Shown here piece by piece: positions 37,056 to 49,630 of a stretch of DNA of 64,000 nucleotides. The notes below the pieces were generated by a model. The model saw only the letters and a program-made list of their open reading frames with translations, made no database searches and had not been told where the DNA came from. Within the stretch, counting starts at the first letter, position 1. Every line of letters starts with the position of its first letter. This stretch comes from Saururus chinensis (lineage: Eukaryota > Streptophyta > Magnoliopsida > Piperales > Saururaceae): NCBI GenBank assembly GCA_035235625.1, contig CP141150.1, positions 31,450,756 to 31,514,755 of the forward strand, written 5' to 3'. Both the position numbers and the translations under genes were made by a program.

Positions 37056-38934
37056 GAAAGTGAGAAGGGGAGGAGAGAGGGGGGTGGGGGGGGGGGGTGG
37101 GTAAGGGAGTGGGGTGATTGTGGGAGAGGTTGGGTGTCAGGGATGGAGATAGGAAGGGAGATGGGTGTTGGGGGCCTTGTGGGAGCTGGGTGGTCATGGT
37201 AGGGGAACTCATCTTCGCGAAAGCAAATGTGGCGGGAGGTGTAGACATGATGGGAGATGGGATTGAGGCAACGATATCCTTTGGTGGCGGGACAGTAACC
37301 GAAAAAGATGCATAGATGGCCTGAGGGAGAGTTTATGGGAGGAATAGGGGCTAGTCCATGGGAAACAACGACAACCAAAGGCTTTGAGGTGGGAGTAATC
37401 GGGAGGAGTTTGAAAGAGGAGTTGGTAGGAAGAGAGGTTTTGTAGGGAGGGAGAGGGCAAGGGATTGATAAGATAGATGGCGGTGCAAGTAGCATCCACC
37501 CAATAGGAGAGAGGCATGTGGGCATGAGAAAGAAGGGAGAGGGTAGTTTTGATGATGTGTCGGTGTTTTCTTTCGGCAACGCCATTTTTTTCAGAGGTGT
37601 GGGGGCAAGAGGTTTGGTGGGAGATACCGTGAGATGAGAGGTAAGAAGAGAGATGGTGGTTGAGGTATTCACTATCATTGTTGGTGCGGAGGGTGGTAAG
37701 GGTTTGTTTGAGGGTCCATTTGGCCATGGCATGGAAGCGGCGGAAGCATTCGGTGATGTTGGATTTGAGTTTGAGGGGGTAAAGCCAAGTTTAACGGGAG
37801 AAGTCATCAACAAAGATCACGTAGTAGGGAAATCTGAGAAAGGATGTCACCGGAGAGGGACCCCAAACATCTGAGTGGACGAGCTCAAGAGGGTGTGAGG
37901 TGCTCTTTTGGGAGAGCGAGAAGGGGAGTTTGTGCACTTTACTAGTGAGACAACTATTACAATGAAAGGGTGATATTTTTTTATTGAATGCGACAAAGTA
38001 GACGCAAGTAAATTAAACATAGTGGAGGACAAATGTTTGAGCCACATCGAGGGAGAGGTTACCAAGATCTGCCATCACATGGTTTGAATCGCCACTATTA
38101 AGGAGCCACTCGGTGGGAGCCGCCGAAGAGGATGCGCTGGCAGAGAGGGCGAGCTGTCAGGGTCAGAGCAGCACTCCCAACAAGTCTTGTCAGAGTGGTT
38201 GGTTCCTCCGCAAATCTAACAAGGGGTCCGAGGCCCTCGGCTATGAGGACCTAAGCGCCAACGGCCGCAAGGAGAGCCACTGCGTAGTCTGGCCACTTTT
38301 CTGTTAATGGGGGTTGGGAGAAGACCCCAGGCAGCACCCCCTCATATGTGGCAGCAAGTGCGAGGACCCGGCCCCCAGCATGAGAGGGGATGACCAGGGC
38401 TCCAAGGGTAGAAATTGAGAGGCCACCAAGAGAGGCGGGAGGTAGTCCATAGGGGCTGGTGGTAGTGTGGGGAGGAGCCAGAGGCAGGGGCCCATAGGCG
38501 GGACTAGGGGCAGAACCGTAGGATGCAAGGGGACCGCTGCTGGCCGGAGGAGAGGGGTGCCATGGGTGGAGAGCAGTGAGGGCCGTAGTTGGTGGCAAGC
38601 CCATGGTGGGGGCAGTGGGGACGTGAGAGAAGGTAGCTACCTCAGCGAGAAGGAGTGTCCAATGCTCTGGGAGGGGAATGGCTACACCGTGAGCACCGAG
38701 GGCGGCAGAGAAGGTGACGTATATGCTAGAGAGGCTGTTCAACATCTTGTGTAAGAGATCAAGGTTTGGAATGGGAGCACCAACCGCAGCATGCTGATCC
38801 ATGTAGGCAGGGCACGAGGTGGAGCCATCAAAGAAGCCCATCATGCTGTAGCCTTCGAGAAGGTCGTGAACCTGAATCCGCCAAATGAGGAAGGTGGCTG
38901 AGTCACAGTGCACGGTGATGAGTTTGGGACTGAG

Positions 38935-41900
38935 TGTCATGCCCTGGATCCCGCCTGACCCAAACCGAACCCGGCCGAAGGGACGGTCGAAGCGCACGGG
39001 GGCGACAAAGTTGGTTGAACGTTGCGGAAGACTTAACCCCTCTAGTGTGTAATTTACACATACGAATTTGCACGCCTTTAAATCTTTATGCAAGAGAAAT
39101 AAGTAAAATAAAAGATGACTTAAACTTTGGAATAAATCCTCAATCTCAACCCACATCTTAGAATCTTGAGCTGACACACATGGCTCGAATCAGAAAGTCT
39201 TAAACATATCTAATATCATAAGAGTTACACGAGTCTGAAATAAGATCAACCACACATGATGTTCTATTATCATAACAGAGTAAATCAGAAAAACAGCGAA
39301 ATCCAAAGGCATCCACGCCTACTCCCAAGTACTCCTCGACGTTCCTCATACAGAGGATCCTGATTAACTGCATGTCACGCCATGCAGCCCCAAAACAAAA
39401 CACAAAATGTGGGGTGAGTATAAACTCAGTAAAGTTTTATATGTCGAGATAGTAAATCTAAAATCATCACAAATATTTTACCTAGAATTCATCATATAAA
39501 ACACACGCATTCATCATGAGACATTTGTATAACCTGTGCATGACTACTCATTGCACACATACTCATAATGTCATCAACATATCTCCTACATACCATTCCA
39601 CATGGCATATCATAATATCATCTTATTCATGATTCATTTCCAATGTATTCATTCATCTTGCATATCATTCCACATAGTATATTACAATATCATCTCATTC
39701 CTAATCCATCCTCATCGTATACATTCATCCTGTATAAGTGTGTCTCTAATACACTAACCATAATCATGCATATCAATAACCATTAACTTGCATGAGAAGT
39801 GTTTCTAACACATAATCACATCATGCATATCCAATTCTCATTCATCCATAAATCATTTACCCTGCACGACAAATGTCTCAATTACACTATAACAAATCAT
39901 GCATATAATATTCACATGTGTCACATAATCTCAATTATCCCTACACAACTTGTGTAACCTGGGCATAATATTATCTCATACACATGCATCATCAACAATG
40001 GTGAATGTCTCCATCATGGAGAGAAATACAATCATACCACCCTCTCTAGACGTAGTCCAATTTCCTAACTAGAAACTTAGGGCATTGCCGCTCTGGACAC
40101 AATCCAAATTCCTTATGGAAACCTAGGGTGTTTAGGGTAGTCAACCCCTCTGCTCGCTCTGGACAATCTAAAAGGAAGGTTCAAATTCCTTATGGAAACC
40201 TAGAGCAGTCTACTCGCTTTGGACAGTCCTGGCTAGGAACGTCCGAATTTCTTATTGAAACCTAGAGCAATGTGTTAGCTCTAGACATCTTTGCGGTGGA
40301 AGAGTCCGAATTCCACGAAGGAAACCTAGAACATGTGGTAGTCGGTGCATGAAGGCATACCACTCTGGATTCTCAGGGTCTAGATGACTCAATAAATAAA
40401 CCTCAACCGCATCCAAACCAACTTGGCTCAACTCAACCCGAGGATGATCCATGTTCCAATTAGAAACTTAAATCGAAATCATGTCCTTTCAAACCAACAA
40501 GTTTTCAATAAGCCAATGATTGATTAATTCAGCACGCAATTTCACACCATTGCATCCAATCAATCAACCATGGCTAATCTCGATAAAGTCCTATTCGTAA
40601 ATCTATTTTATGATGCATGCAACATGGTACATACGTCGGCAATATATGAATCCTAATTCATGAAACATGCTCCCATCAGCCCTACATGCATCATTTCTAT
40701 TCATAATATCAACCATCACCATAATTACCCCCCACATGTGTGTGTAGATAGTAGAAACATTCAATTCTAAGAATATGGAAATGTATTGTAAATAACCCAT
40801 CAATTTACCACACACATGCTCTTTAACATTTAATCATGGCTCCTTACTGAAATCATGGGTTAAAGCCATCGAAAAACACAATCCAAATCAAGTGCAACCT
40901 CAAGCTAAATTTAGGTAAGCATAATCACACCACATTTGAAGCTAGGCATGACACCATCATTCACCCATAATTTAATCATAATATATGAAGACATATAATT
41001 TCATTCTCATGCTATAACCTTTCTAGAATCATACTTAAAATATGAGAAATCATTCAACATGGATTCAAGACAAGAATTTATAACATGCTTAACCGAATAA
41101 CATAAATTCCACTCAACACTTAAACATTTCTCATAGCCTCCAACATCAAATTCATACCATTCCAGTAGCTTTACCTAGCATATATTACTCATCAAAATCA
41201 TAAGAAATGATACTTAAGAGTAAAAACACAAAAATGAGCCAAATAAACAAAAAATTAGCAAACTCTAGTGTTGGCGTTCGAACGCCCTGGATGGCCATTC
41301 GAACGCCTGACCATTCGATCGGCCTGCATGGCTGTTCGATCGCCAGAACTGAAATTTTTGGTTCATCTTCTTCCTTTCGAACCCAAAACTGAAAATGCAC
41401 ATAAACATCATAAACCTTCAAATCTCACTCCCAAACATCATAATAATGAAAGCCATGCTTAGGAAATAGTAAATCTAGTCCTTTACAACCAAAAACACTA
41501 AGAAATCATAAGAAAGATTAAACTTTTTTAAATCTGCCATTAAAGCTCAACTCCATGGAAACCCACATCAAACTCCATCAAACATCAAATTTGAAACCAC
41601 AAACTTATTTAGAACAAAATCTCTTATCTTCAGTGAGCTTCTTGACTTGAAATCGATGCTCCAACACTTTCATATCCTACCCACAATCGGGCTTTGTTAA
41701 TACATGCATAAATCGGCTTAAAAATACCTAAATCTCTTGAAAAACTTGTAGATCTAGGGTTTATTGAGTTCAAAAATGAAATTTCTTTTATAAGGGTTTG
41801 AAATAGAGGTTAAAATCAGTAGTTTTATGGGTAAAAATCAAGATTAAACCTTAGCAAAAGAAGATATTTTAAAAGTTTAGGTGAAACCCTAAGAAATTAG

Positions 41901-42442
41901 TGGAAGATTAAGCTAATCTTTACCTTAATCGACTTTCCTTCTTTGGGAACGGGGATTAAAGCTTCCTAATCTCTAGATTCTAGCACTTCCCAAATGAGAA
42001 AGTGGTTGTGCCTTTTTATTTATAATAGGCTTTAGGGTAAACCTAACAAATAGGTGGGGTATAAATAGAATTTAACACAAAAAATGGAAAACTTACTTAT
42101 TTTAAGCCCAAATTGATGTCTAAAATTTTTGAAACATTTAATTACTGAATTAAGATGTTGTTAGGGTCATTTGGGACCTATCATCCCAATTTCGCACGTG
42201 GGGGCTACGACGTGTCCAACCCCCTAACTTTTGGGGGAAATAATCAAAATTCCAAAAATTCTAGAAAAATCCCAATTGACTTATTTAAACATAAAAACCA
42301 TCAAAGTGAGGGAAATTTTGATTAAAACCTTATTTAACTACTTTAAATTCAAAATAAGTCAAAACTGATTAAATTTAACATTAAATCATGCAATAAAATA
42401 AAATAAACTTAATTAAACCGGTTAAACTTTAGAGATCTTACA
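38935..42442 (-). mobile_element. Long solo LTR of Ty3/gypsy type, 3508 bp, in the copia fossil
   Basis: On the minus strand it starts TGTAAGATCTCTAAAG and ends GGGCATGACA. A perfect 5-bp target duplication CTGAG flanks it (38930-38934, 42443-42447). No primer-binding site, polypurine tract or pol is inside, so it is best read as one long LTR left after recombination. The first ~980 bases match the gypsy fossil at 31384-32260. It contains short internal repeats (40040-40330, 39490-39980). Confidence 0.85.
40030..40330. repeat. Degenerate ~60-bp repeats in the long LTR
   Basis: Units centre on GCTCTGGACA-type sequence, then AATTCCTTATGGAAACCTAG. Four to five units. Non-coding. Confidence 0.65.
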
Positions 42443-43176
42443 CTGAGGAACTGTACCACTATCGGCACAGGAGCAAAAAGATCGTCAAGGGCCGAGGAAG
42501 GTGGGGGGAGGAGGAACCAGGGGCCAAGGCGGAGGAGGCCATGGATCTATCCGGAGAGGTCATGGAGGGCATTTGGATGGAAGGGAGATCGAAAGGAAAG
42601 GGAGCAGAATGCTGGCGAGGAGAATGTCTAGAGCGGAAGGCCGTAGTGCAGGGAGAGAGAATTTTGAGCCGGGTGAGGGAAGGTCAATGGGGAGGTTAGG
42701 GAGGTGACAAATGGACGGACGAGGGGCAAAGGCTGATGGGGACGACAGGGGAGGCCGGTGCGCATGGAGCACGGTTCAACGACATAGGCAAGGAAGAAGG
42801 CTGGAGAAAGCCACCGAAAGGGGGCGCGGTGGAGAGTAGAAGGGTGGCGGGGTGAAAAGAGGGGAACTTGGTTGGGTTGGAGGGCAGCAACAGGGGAAGC
42901 CAGTGATGGAGGATAGGACCGAATGATGAGGGGTTGGAGAGGAGGAAACTGGAGAGGCGACTGGAAATGGGAGGCGGATGGAGAGAGGGAAGGCCAACAG
43001 GAAAAGGGACGCTGGCGAGGGAGAGGATGTGGCTGACTGGCGACTCGACTAGGAACAGTAAAGAAGGTGACGGGAGGGGAAGAAGAGGGAGAAAGGGAAA
43101 GTGATGGTGCAGACAAACTGGCAATTGCTGGAAAGGAAAAAAAATCAAGTCGTTGGGCAGGCTGGCTTTGATACCA

Positions 43177-43439
43177 TGAGAACAAATGGAAAAAGAATAT
43201 ATTGCATTGTTGTATATAACTATATAGATACATACATGCATTTCCCTTTAGGGAAAAGGCAAATGAATAATGTATAGCCAGAGAATGACAAGTAGATGAA
43301 GGAGATGGTAAGAAGAGGTGAGTCCAGGATCCATGATGTAGCGTAGCAGGCATGTAGCTAGATTGCCACGGTGGCAATTGCTGAGGTGGCCTTAATACTT
43401 ATAACAATGGAAACAAAATCCACTAATAGTGTCCCAACA
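43177..43439 (-). repeat. Complete copia 5' LTR, 263 bp
   Basis: On the minus strand it runs TGTTGGGACACTATTAGTGG ... TTCTCA, followed directly by the primer-binding site. Truncated relatives at 770-958 and 44690-44880 sit at the same LINE junction. Confidence 0.8.
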
Positions 43440-43530
43440 ACTTTTGGAAAAGGAACCGCCAAAGCAATCTGGACTGAAAGCAGTGTATACACTATCCATA
43501 GAAATCACATATTGTTTTATTTCATATAAA
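43440..43530 (-). mobile_element. Third copy of the LINE-copia LTR junction (LINE part)
   Basis: About 90 bases match 959-1045 and 44881-44970 (LINE linker). They lie against the outer edge of a complete copia LTR at 43439. Similarity stops at about 43530. Confidence 0.7.
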
Positions 43531-44396
43531 ATTCATCAATTTCAAAATACGGCATTAGTCGTTTGGGATTTGGAGTGCGTATTTCGGAATAAGGTGCTAG
43601 TCGTTTGAGATTTCTCATGTGCATTTCATATTACCCCATTAGTCAATGCAAAAGTGATTTCAAACTTGTACATTTCAACCCCAACTTATAACATAAAATA
43701 GCCTTCACTCGTATATTTTCAAGTCCGACCCCAACTCATGCGATTTGAAAATACACGCATCGGGCCAGGGGTCTCTCCTCCTTCATATTCTCCTCTGCAA
43801 CCACTTCCACTAAGGTTATCTCCGTCCGCCCTTTCCCAGAGATCCAAGCCTCTCAAGCAGATCAGCTCCTCTCTCATGCTCCCAAGAATGATCCCCTCCT
43901 CTTGCTCGCACCAATTCCCCTCTTTCATCTCACATCCTCTCCTGGGTGACGTACACTGCGAAGCCCTCCCGGGAATGCTTGCTCCCTTGGGCTAGCACCG
44001 CTATTAAACTAATGCTATATATCGTGCTCCATGCAAATGCTAAAATGAAAAATCCAGGAATTCAATGGAACTTTTTGCATAGGAGGTTTCATAACGACTT
44101 GGGTTTTGCTTCCCTACTCTTGTTTCTTCTTTCCTCCCAAATTTCACTTGCCCCGCTCACTGGTCTTTTGCTAAACCTGATAATCGTGCTCATTCGCTTC
44201 ACATTGGAATTTTTCTATTTTTACTTGCTGCATTTCATTTTTGTCTTGTTTATTTATTTATTTTTTAATGCAAATGCTTGATTCAGGATATCATCATCAT
44301 CCTAGGGTTCAATAATGTTTGTGCTCAATTTAGCTGTTGAGTGTATGCCTTTTCCATCTGTTTATTAGCGTGTGTGAGCTAATACCGTTTTTTGTT
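43531..44396. other. Interval between copia LTR/LINE piece and right duplication edge
   Basis: The first part (43540-43650) has ATTAGTCGTTTGGGATTT-type repeats like those at 660-770 and in the PIF/Harbinger-like element. The CCT-rich stretch at 43760-43990 has moderate GC and short open frames on both strands, none recognisable. Possibly a gene flank. Confidence 0.35.
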
Positions 44397-44689
44397 TGTG
44401 GTTGTATGATTGGTCAATTTTAATTTTTGTAAATGTTGTTAACACTCGGTAGATCACATTCTCATTTCCTTAGCAGTGTGCGACTAGAATTTTGTGTCTT
44501 AAATGTTTTATATCATGTTGTTTAGATAAAAGTTGAATTTTGTCGTGTATTTTTTTATGCATTCTATAAACCCAGGATTGTGGTATGTAGTATGAAATCG
44601 AGCATTTGAAATACAGGATTTTGGTCTGCATTTTGAAATCAAAAATATGAAATACATCAGTTTAAAACACAAAAATGACTAACACTTTG

Positions 44690-44880
44690 TTAGGGAAAAG
44701 ACAAAGGAATACTATACAACGAGAGAATGACAAGTAGATGGAGGCGATGGCAAGAAGAGGGGAGTCAAAGATCCATGATGTGGTGTAGGAGGCATGTAGT
44801 TGGATTGCCATGGTGGCAATTGCTGAGGTGGCCTTAATACTTACAAAAATGAAAACAAAAACTACTAATAGTGTTCAAGC
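44690..44880 (-). mobile_element. Truncated copia LTR inside the LINE fragment (right copy)
   Basis: Near-identical to 770-958, with the same truncation point (GTTAGGGAAAAGACAAAGG) and the same LINE junction. It shares its history with the left copy through the segmental duplication. Confidence 0.75.
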
Positions 44881-45985
44881 AACTTTTGTAAAAGGAACTG
44901 CCAAAGGCATCTTGACTGAGAGCACTGTATACACTATCCATAGAAACCACATATTGTTTTATTTCAACTAAATCAGGAATTTTGGTCAACAATGCATTTT
45001 CTTCTTGAGAAATAATATATGGGATATGTTGTATAATCAAAGACGAAACTGTGTTTTCTGCAAGGATGGCTTGAGAAAAATGCGAAACACATTCTTGTGA
45101 AATATAATCTATATTATCAATCCATGCCCCATTTATATTTTTTTTAATGCTTGAAGAAGATCGTCGAGCACTTATCATTGAGTGAAATAATTTTATGTCT
45201 TTGACTCCAGTTTGTAACCATTCGAGTCTCGACTTTTGATGCAAGATGCTAAAGAACATTGTGCAAATGAAGACTAGCTGAAGCCAGTGCAGTTAAATGT
45301 ACATTAACCTCTACTAAGTCCAAGGCCTAATGAATATTGCCAAATGAATAATTATTCTAATTTTAAAAAACTACTTATTTATATTTTGTATGGAAAATCT
45401 GCATAGGATCACCTAAAACGTAGATGTTCCAATAAGCAGTCACTAAATTCTAAAAACCAACACACTGAGTCACATATCTAGGAATTTGAAAGGTGAAGGT
45501 TGACTAGAACTTATCTTTTCCACTATAATAAGAAGAGGAGCATGATCTAAAGTGAGAGGCCAAGAGCAGAAATGATAGTCTTACCAAACATCTCTACCCA
45601 ATTCTGATTATAAAAAGCCCTGTCCAATATCTCAAAGGTACATCTTAGACCATTTTGCTTATTAGTCCAAGTAAATTTTGAACATGAATAACTAGCATCA
45701 ATATGTCAAACCCCAACAATCAATATAGTTATTGAACTCCACCATACCTCTATCATTCAGAGTATTTCCTCCAATTTCTTCTAAAAGATCAAAAATGATG
45801 TTAAAAGCTCCACCCATTATCCAAGGTGCACCGCCAATGGCAATGTTGAAAGATTTTATTTGACCCCATAAATAGTTCCTCTCAACAGAAGTGCACTTAG
45901 CACAAACAAAAAAAAAACCCACTACATTTCTGGCAAATAAGTTTCTTAGAACAAAATCTAATGTTGATGTTCAAACTTTCTTTAT
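44881..45985 (-). mobile_element. LINE fragment, endonuclease and linker region (right copy)
   Basis: Minus-strand frames at 45922-45698 (GGAPWIMGGAFNIIFD..., the endonuclease GDFN-type motif) and 45259-44834 (KSRLEWLQTGVKDIKLFHS, then DAFGSSFYKSC) are typical of plant L1-type ORF2 between endonuclease and RT. The catalytic-motif Asp of the usual GGDFN is Ala here. There is no RT, RNase H or poly-A, so it is a dead fragment. Confidence 0.85.
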
Positions 45986-46162
45986 AAAATATCAAAATCT
46001 TGTTAATTTCGATGGTCAAAACAATGTTGAAACTTTATGTACAATTTTAGTTTTTAGAGTCTAATTAGATTTGGTTTCTAGTCAAGTCATATTTGAAATT
46101 AAAAAACTTGAAAAATAAGAATAGATGTGTTTTAAAAGTTCAAGGATGAAGACTGTATTGAG

Positions 46163-49100
46163 TGTGGGAGATTTGAAGGTATTATACACAGTTGCAAACA
46201 TATATCACTTAGAATAAGTCTAGATAATTTGATGAGTGATTTTAGAAGAATTAGGACATTCTACGTCAAAATCTAGAAAATTGTACATAAGGGGTCTATC
46301 ACTTTTGAACACATGATGTGTAGAGATCAATCTTTTAATGTTTGTTGTTTTAGATTTCAAACCAAGGCAGAGATTGATCGATCATCTGATCAATAGATCG
46401 ATTGATTGGTAATATTGTTTAGACAGAGATAGTGATCGATCGACCGCTTGCTCAACAGATTAATTGATTGAAGCCTAAGTTACCAAGTTTAAGAATTCCA
46501 TAATGAAGTCTTCCTACTTTAGATTTGTTTACCCTAATAGACTTAAAACACTATAAAAGGGCTAGGCATTGACAAAATTGAAGAAAGGAAAATCATTATT
46601 GAAGTTGAGATAAAGAAAATATCATTATCTTAATTTTCCTTGATCCACCGTTGATTTTTTTAGTAAAAATTCTTCATGGTGAGAGAGACACAACAAGAAC
46701 ACAACACATACACAAGAGTTTGAGGAGGATCCATTTCATCTTTATAAAAAAAGCGACTGAAGAGTCATAAGGTAAATCAACATTCAAAAAGGAGTTATGT
46801 TGAAGAACTACAAGGAGACAAAGACTTAAAGTCCAACAACAAAAGATGAGGAAGTTTAAGCAAAAGGAGTTTGTGTTAGAGTCTCAATAGAGGGTGGTGG
46901 TTTAGTGATGTCACCGGGTCGGGTTTTGGTAAACCCGACTCCGATACCATTTAAAAAACTAAAACCAGAATCCTATACCAAACCCGTCACGGGTTAAAAA
47001 TTTATACCAAACCCGACTCTTATTGGTAAAATCAAAACCCGAACCCGACCCGAATAATTTACCACTCAACCTGACCCGAATATGAAAAAAACCCTCTGCA
47101 AAGAACCCTAAAAACCTTCGGCGCCGGAGGCACAATGGAACTATTGGAAACCAGAATACCCATCACCCACACTGAACCAACTTGGCTCTTTTGGACACCA
47201 TACAAAAAAAATAACGCCCAGACACTACCTTTCCAAAGTAGGCAAAAACAGCCAGACAAAAAAGGCCCAGACACGACCTCGCCTGAGCAGGCAAAAATGG
47301 CCAGATAAAAAAAAATTGCCCCTTTCAATCCCAAGCCCACCATCATCCATCGGACCACGACCTATAACTCGCCTCACGGCCTCGCTGGAGCAGCCAGAGA
47401 TGACCAGACAAAAAAGAAAGCCCTAAGCACAACCTCGCCGGAGGAGCCAAAAACAACCATACAAAAAAAAAAGCCCCAGACACAACCTCGCCGGAGCAGG
47501 CGGAAACAAGCAGACAAAAAAAATAAACAAACATGATTGAGAAAAAGAAACCCTAGAGGCCGGGCACGGCGGCGAAAGGCAGATCCAAACACAAATCCAA
47601 ACACGACTGAGTAAAACAAGATGAGGAGAAGGCCGAGAACGAGCTGATCATACCTCATATTGCAGAAGAGGGAGGTGGATTGAAGCGGATTCATTGCAGG
47701 GAAACTTGCTTCCTCTATCGGCAAAGGCCGCTAGGAGCCGGCGATCGCAGCTAGGCACCGGCAAGATGGAGAGGAGGGGTCCCCTACGAGATTGTCTCTT
47801 AGCTCTTTCTTGACTGGAGTTTGGAATCGACGACGATGAGCCATGGCCAGTGGACTGGCAAAGCGACGGTCCGATGGAGCATGAAATTGAATGTGACAGA
47901 GAGATTAGGGTATGGATCGAGATGATGTTTTTGGTATATATCGGGTTGGGTCAGGGAAAACCCGAATCCGACCCGACTGAATGATTTGGGTTAAGGTTTA
48001 AACCCGAATCCGACCCATTTTACCATTTAACAAATTCAAACCCGACCCATTAGGGTCAGGTCGGGTTTATCAAAAAACCCGATCCGAGTGGCATCCCAAT
48101 GGTGGTTGTTTTGGTCTTGTAAGAGGTCTTACTTACTAGTGCAATGATTTGAGCCTTGTGAAACTCTGTAGTTTTTTACCTTGATTTTACTTTTCTCTTT
48201 TAAATCCTTGAGTGTCACTACAACAAATAGAACTATTAGCGATGCTTTTAAGTGTCGCTAATATGCTCAAAAGCGTCACTTCTGCCTATTAGTGATGCTT
48301 ACAAAGCGTCACTAAATGCTTCGATAAAAATGCAGTCGCTATTGCTCATTAGAAACGCTTATGACAAAATGGTGCTAATAGTCTCCATTAGCGACGTTTA
48401 TTTTTACGTCACTAAATATTTTCTTTTTGCGACGCTTTATTATGCGTCGCTAATAGTAAATTATTAGCGACACTTAATTCTAAGTGTTGCTAATAATTAG
48501 TTATTAGCGATGCTGCATAAAACATCATGAATACGAAAAAAAAATTTTAATGAAAAAACATTTTATTGGCAATGCTTGTATATGCGTCACTAGTACTAAA
48601 ATAACAAACAATTATTAGTGACACTTATATAAACATTGGTAATAAGAAAAGTTTGAAAAAATAATAAAAAACAGTCCATAGCAACGCTTCGTGAAAGCAT
48701 CGCTAATAAAAAAATGTATTTAAAAAAATCATCTTTTTGTATTAGCGACGCCGCTAACATGTAAAAAAATAAAAAAAGTCTTTAGCGACGCTTTTGAATA
48801 GTGTCACTAATAACTGAAATTTTTTTTAAAAAATCCCGCTAGGGGCGGGATGATTAGAGGGGCTCCGACGGGAGGGATTGGGATGGTGGATGGGGGTTGT
48901 GCCAGAATCCGGCGGAGGTGTCGGTTTCGGCGCCGCCGGAGGGGGGTGTGACTGGGGAGAGAGGGGAGGGGTGACCGGGAAGAGGGGGAGGAGGGCGGAT
49001 GGAATCCGGTAGGGAGCCGAAACCCGGTGCCCAGAGCCCCCTCCTCCTGTTGGACAGATCAGAGGAGGGGTCGGGCGGAAAACAGAGGGAGGGTGGGGGA

Positions 49101-49370
49101 GGGGGTGCTAGGTTGAAGGTGAAGGGAGGTGACCGGAGAGATGGTGGAGGAGGGGGAGTTAGAATCCAGTGGCGCGCTGGATTCCAGCCCCGAGAACCCC
49201 CTCCTTTGGTTAGACAGACTAGAGGAGGGGATGGGTAGAAAACAGAGGAAGGGTGGGGGGTAGGGGGAGGTGAACGGGAGAGGGGGGGGAGACGGAATCC
49301 GGCGGGGAGCCAGATTCCTTCCCCCAAAGCCCCCTCCTCCGGTTGGACACACCGGGGGAGGAGGCTCACC
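46163..49370 (+). mobile_element. copia LTR fossil (right copy) with nested hAT-like and truncated CACTA-like element
   Basis: Duplicate of the 5' part of the fossil at 2235-10450, starting with the same TGTGGGAGATTTGAAGG. The gag part is absent because the duplicated block is cut within the CACTA-like element. Broken remnant. Confidence 0.75.
46903..48099. mobile_element. hAT-like non-autonomous transposon, 1197 bp (right copy)
   Basis: Same element, same length and same insertion point as 2974-4170, with a perfect 8-bp target duplication TGGTGGTT (46895-46902 and 48100-48107). It therefore inserted before the segmental duplication, and the left copy has since lost one matching base. No transposase frame; minus-strand frames are only the internal repeats. 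Confidence 0.88.
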
Positions 49371-49442
49371 TCAACATTATCACAAATATTTTCAATGGAG
49401 GTGATCTTATCCTGAAAAAATATGAGCACATCATCTACCCTC

Positions 49443-49490
<48 letters not shown>

Positions 49491-49630
49491 ACTCTCCTCA
49501 TTCTTCCTCTCTATTCTATCTCTTCTCTCACTCTCTACCCTCTCTACACCCCCTCTCTTTTCTCTCTATATCTCTGCACAGTCTCTCTACCTCCCTCTCT
49601 CTCTCTACACACTCTACACTCTGCCTCTAC
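48216..49630. mobile_element. Truncated CACTA-like element (right copy)
   Basis: Starts CACTACAACAAATAGAACT at the same site in the copia LTR as 4287. It keeps the TTAGCGACGC-rich left end and part of the G-rich repeats, then jumps at about 49370 to the LINE snippet and CT tract. The right end is missing. Confidence 0.8.

Larger units (their letters stand above)
36186..43439 (-). mobile_element. copia-type LTR retrotransposon fossil with nested LTR insertions
   Basis: Read on the minus strand: 5' LTR (43439-43177, starting TGTTGGGACACT), primer-binding site TGGTATCAAAGCC (43176-43164, initiator-Met tRNA type), leader, gag-like part (about 38900-38300), pre-integrase and integrase (about 38065-37210, with TSEKNGVAERKHRHI), proline-rich linker, and an RT/RNase H end (about 36613-36186, with LQYLTSTRPYLAYVVNYVCQ). 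No 3' LTR found. It is interrupted by LTR insertions at 38935-42442 and about 36647-37055. Broken in many places; the outer edge of the 5' LTR lies in LINE sequence. Confidence 0.85.

Noticed and set aside
42628-43377. 249-codon minus-strand frame
   Set aside because: It spans the copia LTR, primer-binding site and leader; it is Ser/Pro-rich and not a host gene.
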